The position numbers were made by a program, and so were the translations under genes. Below the pieces are notes generated by a model. The model saw nothing but the letters and a program-made list of their open reading frames with translations. It had not been told where the DNA came from and made no database searches. Shown piece after piece: positions 62,068-64,000 of a DNA stretch of 64,000 nt. Numbering within the stretch: position 1 is the stretch's first letter; each line of letters opens with the position of its first letter. The stretch lies in contig NZ_JABRPK010000002.1 of the NCBI RefSeq assembly GCF_013248995.1, positions 868,001 through 932,000 on the forward strand. Reading direction: 5' to 3'. Origin of the DNA: Frigoribacterium sp. VKM Ac-2836 (lineage in GTDB: Bacteria > Actinomycetota > Actinomycetes > Actinomycetales > Microbacteriaceae).

Positions 62068-63422
62068 CCGCGTCGAACATCACCTCAACCGAACGCAACA
62101 CCGCAGCAGTCACGAGGGGTGAGCAGACGGTCGCCCAGCGCACCTACGTGCTCGACACCTCGGTGCTGCTGTCCGATCCCCAGGCGCTCTTCCGCTTCGC
62201 GGAACACGACGTCGTGCTGCCCGTCGTCGTGGTCAGCGAGCTCGAGGGCAAACGGCACGACCCCGAGCTGGGCTATTTCGCCCGGCAGGCGCTCCGTCTG
62301 CTCGACGACCTGCGAGTCAAACACGACCGTCTCGATTTCCCGGTGGCCGTCGGTGACGGGGGGTCGCTGCGTGTCGAGTTGAACCACTCGAACATGTCGG
62401 TGCTGCCCTCCGGCCTGCAACTCAACGACGCCGACTCACGCATCCTCGCCGTCGCGTCGAACCTGGCCGCGGACGGGCTGGCCGTCACCGTGGTCTCGAA
62501 AGACCTGCCCCTCCGGGTCAAGGCCGCGTCCATCGGTCTGGCCGCCGAAGAGTACCGGGCCGAGCAGGTCGTCGACAGCGGTTACACCGGGCAGACCTCG
62601 ATCGACGTCTCGAGCGAGCAGATGGCGTCGTTCTACGAGTCCGAGAAGATCTCGAGCCGTGCGCTCGGCGACGTCCCGGTCAACACCGGCGTGGTCGTCC
62701 ACTCCGATCGGGGTTCGGCGTTGGGGCGGGTGGTCTCCCGTGGCGAGGCACGCCTGGTCCGTGGCGACCGCGACGTCTTCGGGTTGCACGGTCGTTCGGC
62801 CGAGCAACGTCTGGCCATCGACCTGCTCCTCGATCCCGAGGTGGGCATCGTGTCGTTGGGCGGAAGCGCCGGTACGGGCAAGTCGGCGCTGGCTCTCTGC
62901 GCCGGGCTCGAGGCCGTGCTCGAGAAACAGCAGCACAAGAAGATCATGGTGTTCCGGCCGCTCTATGCCGTCGGCGGTCAAGACCTCGGCTTCTTGCCCG
63001 GCGACGCCGGAGAGAAGATGAACCCCTGGGCGCAGGCCGTCTTCGACACCCTGGGGGCGATCGTGTCGCAGAACGTCCTCGACGAGGTGGTCGAGCGCGG
63101 CATCCTCGAGGTGCTGCCGCTGACGCACATCCGCGGTCGCTCGCTGCACGACGCGTTCGTGATCGTCGACGAGGCCCAGTCGCTCGAGCGCAACGTGCTG
63201 TTGACCGTGCTCAGTCGCATCGGCCAGAACTCGCGCGTGGTTCTGACGCACGACGTGGCGCAGCGGGACAACCTGCGCGTCGGCCGTCACGACGGTGTCG
63301 CCTCGGTCATCGAGACGCTCAAGGGCCATCCGCTGTTCGGCCACGTCACGTTGACCCGCTCCGAGCGGTCGGCCATCGCGGCCCTCGTCACCGAGATGCT
63401 CGAGTCGAACGACCTGATGTAG
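62064..63422 (+). CDS. PIN-domain/PhoH-ATPase fusion (PhoH2 type)
   Basis: 452 residues. N-terminal PIN nuclease domain: [13 protein letters not shown] (Asp), [16 protein letters not shown] (Glu) and [12 protein letters not shown] (Asp). C-terminal PhoH motor: [17 protein letters not shown] (Walker A), [20 protein letters not shown] (Walker B), [12 protein letters not shown] and [11 protein letters not shown]. PhoH2 proteins unwind and cut RNA. GTG 62064 with GGACGGAG 5 nt upstream; GTG 62058 is an alternative. Confidence 0.93.
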   Translation: MTASNITSTERNTAAVTRGEQTVAQRTYVLDTSVLLSDPQALFRFAEHDVVLPVVVVSELEGKRHDPELGYFARQALRLLDDLRVKHDRLDFPVAVGDGGSLRVELNHSNMSVLPSGLQLNDADSRILAVASNLAADGLAVTVVSKDLPLRVKAASIGLAAEEYRAEQVVDSGYTGQTSIDVSSEQMASFYESEKISSRALGDVPVNTGVVVHSDRGSALGRVVSRGEARLVRGDRDVFGLHGRSAEQRLAIDLLLDPEVGIVSLGGSAGTGKSALALCAGLEAVLEKQQHKKIMVFRPLYAVGGQDLGFLPGDAGEKMNPWAQAVFDTLGAIVSQNVLDEVVERGILEVLPLTHIRGRSLHDAFVIVDEAQSLERNVLLTVLSRIGQNSRVVLTHDVAQRDNLRVGRHDGVASVIETLKGHPLFGHVTLTRSERSAIAALVTEMLESNDLM

Positions 63423-63431
63423 CAGGGTCGC

Positions 63432-63463
63432 AGGAGGCGCGGGTCACCTGGCCCGCGCCTCCT
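63432..63463 (+). terminator. phoH terminator made of the GGAGGCGCGGG word
   Basis: AGGAGGCGCGGG and CCCGCGCCTCCT form a 12-bp perfect stem with loop TCACCTGG, 9 nt after the stop. Confidence 0.6.
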
Positions 63464-63502
63464 ACCCGTCAGCTGTGGCCACGGTCGTCGGTCTCGCGTC
63501 TC

Positions 63503-63577
63503 GTCGGCAACTCCGTCGTTCGGCACGGCCCGAGCGCTTCGAGTCGCCCGTGGTCGCCGTTCTCCGGAGTTGCCGTC
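63503..63577. repeat. REPIN-like palindromic element, copy 7
   Basis: 75 bp, ends GTCGGCAACTCC and GGAGTTGCCGTC. Left 26 bases match copy 8. The inner arm changed from CTCAG to CTCCG with the right arm changed to match. Confidence 0.78.
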
Positions 63578-63621
63578 ACCTCCGGGGGCGCGTCGTGAGC
63601 AGCAGCCGCTCGTCACCTGGC

Positions 63622-63655
63622 CACGGCACGGCACGGCACGGCGCGGCACGGCCCG
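63622..63655. repeat. CACGG microsatellite-like repeat
   Basis: About six 5-bp units of CACGG with slight variation between copies 7 and 8. Confidence 0.7.
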
Positions 63656-63684
63656 GACGACGCACCTTCGGACACCATCCGTCG

Positions 63685-63758
63685 GTCGGCAACTCCGTCG
63701 TTCGGCACGGCCCACGGGTGCACGAGGCTGCGGGGGTGGCGTTCTCCGGACTTGCCGG
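63685..63758. repeat. REPIN-like palindromic element, copy 8
   Basis: 74 bp, ends GTCGGCAACTCCG and CCGGACTTGCCGGC. Same left half as copy 7 (GTCGTTCGGCACGGCCC). Confidence 0.75.
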
Positions 63759-63940
63759 CGGTCCGGGGCCCGCGTGTCACACGACACGCAGTCAGTCGTG
63801 CCAGGCACGGGCCGAGCCGGATGCGTCGCCGGTGACTGCGTTCTGCAACGGCCCGTCCCCAACCTGCTGCGGGCGGCCGCCCTCCACCGTGCGGCGTCCG
63901 GGCACCACCGAGGAGGCGCGGGCCGCGTCAACCTGTCGTC
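63759..63940. other. Repeat-rich spacer remainder
   Basis: Together with the elements above this makes a spacer of about 518 bp after phoH. I see a GGAGGCGCGG word at about 63911 and no credible gene; an open minus-strand frame here is Arg/Pro-rich shadow. Confidence 0.5.
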
Positions 63941-64000
63941 ATGCAGCAGATCGCGACGCACGTCAGGCAAGCCGGCGGGGTTCTCCACAAACAGGACCTC
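63941..64000 (+). CDS. Start of a possible AbiEi-type antitoxin-domain protein (partial)
   Basis: Twenty codons run off the right edge: MQQIATHVRQAGGVLHKQDL. The pattern (short helix, GG(V/I), basic-x-(D/E)-L) resembles the N-terminal domain of AbiEi-family proteins, often fused to a DUF559 nuclease-like domain. A CAACCT box lies 6 nt upstream. Too short to be sure. Confidence 0.35.
   Translation, partial: MQQIATHVRQAGGVLHKQDL

Noticed and set aside
63287-63988. A 233-codon minus-strand frame in the right-end spacer
   Set aside because: Arg/Pro-rich without motifs, overlaps the phoH 3' end and reads through two palindromic elements.

Overview
The window is chromosomal DNA of a high-GC actinobacterium (roughly 70% G+C by eye). 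The likely home is Microbacteriaceae or a close relative; that family call is inference. Support comes from mycothiol metabolism (mca), strong third-position G/C, many GTG starts, and TANNNT -10 boxes only 6-7 nt upstream of start codons, the usual actinobacterial leaderless arrangement. Much of the gene order matches, from memory, Mycobacterium tuberculosis Rv1002c-Rv1026 (pmt, rsmI, metG, tatD, rsmA, ispE, glmU, prs, rplY, pth, mfd, mazG, eno, ftsB-like, DUF501) and Rv1080c-Rv1095 (greA, DUF4307, mca, small membrane protein, hemolysin III, uppS, phoH2). This is a core-genome backbone with inserted blocks. No phage, IS element, CRISPR array or rRNA was seen.

Layout. 1-7.5 kb: protein O-mannosyltransferase (partial), rsmI, an MDR oxidoreductase, and the metG-tatD-rsmA-DUF4287-type-ispE run. 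7.5-25.5 kb: an inserted block with two GT-C type membrane glycosyltransferases, a full molybdenum cofactor set (moaA, moaD, a MoeZ-like activator, moeA, moaC, mogA, moaE), the molybdate transporter modABC behind a Mop-type regulator, and a membrane-anchored candidate molybdoenzyme. A glycosyltransferase/nucleotidyltransferase/methyltransferase operon and an epimerase plus MTA phosphorylase pair also lie here. 25.5-35.4 kb: an ABC-F ATPase, a MarR regulator, tRNA-Gln, a DUF4126-like protein, glmU, prs, gnd/gntK, rplY and pth. 35.4-47.9 kb: mfd, mazG, a TetR regulator with unusual palindromes, hisS, eno, ftsB-like, DUF501, a subtilisin-like protease, NDH-2 and tRNA-Leu. 48-54.9 kb: a large Ig-like membrane protein, lemA-htpX, a YcaQ-type glycosylase and an AI-2E family transporter. 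54.9-64 kb: ilvA, greA, DUF4307, mca, trhA, uppS, an aminotransferase, phoH with a small overlapping upstream ORF, and a repeat-rich spacer.

How the genes work together. The molybdenum block can import molybdate, build molybdopterin from GTP (MoaA, MoaC, MoaD/MoaE, MoeB/Z), insert Mo (MogA, MoeA) and supply the sulfite-oxidase-family enzyme encoded beside it. The rest is housekeeping: translation and rRNA modification, isoprenoids, UDP-GlcNAc and PRPP supply, glycolysis and pentose phosphate steps, transcription-coupled repair and mycothiol detoxification.

The least expected signals are non-coding. (1) Eight dispersed, all-intergenic imperfect palindromes of 73-75 bp with inverted ends reading GTCGGCAACTCAGGAG and its complement (REPIN-like), some with matched changes in both arms. 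(2) A strongly over-used word, GGAGGCGCG/CGCGCCTCC, seen about 50 times, serving in different places as terminator arm, ribosome-binding site, tandem-repeat core and coding sequence. (3) Two tandem hairpins at the mazG stop with an identical ACCCGAA loop on different stems. (4) A 50-codon ORF overlapping phoH by GTGA, resembling the mycobacterial phoAT-phoH2 arrangement.
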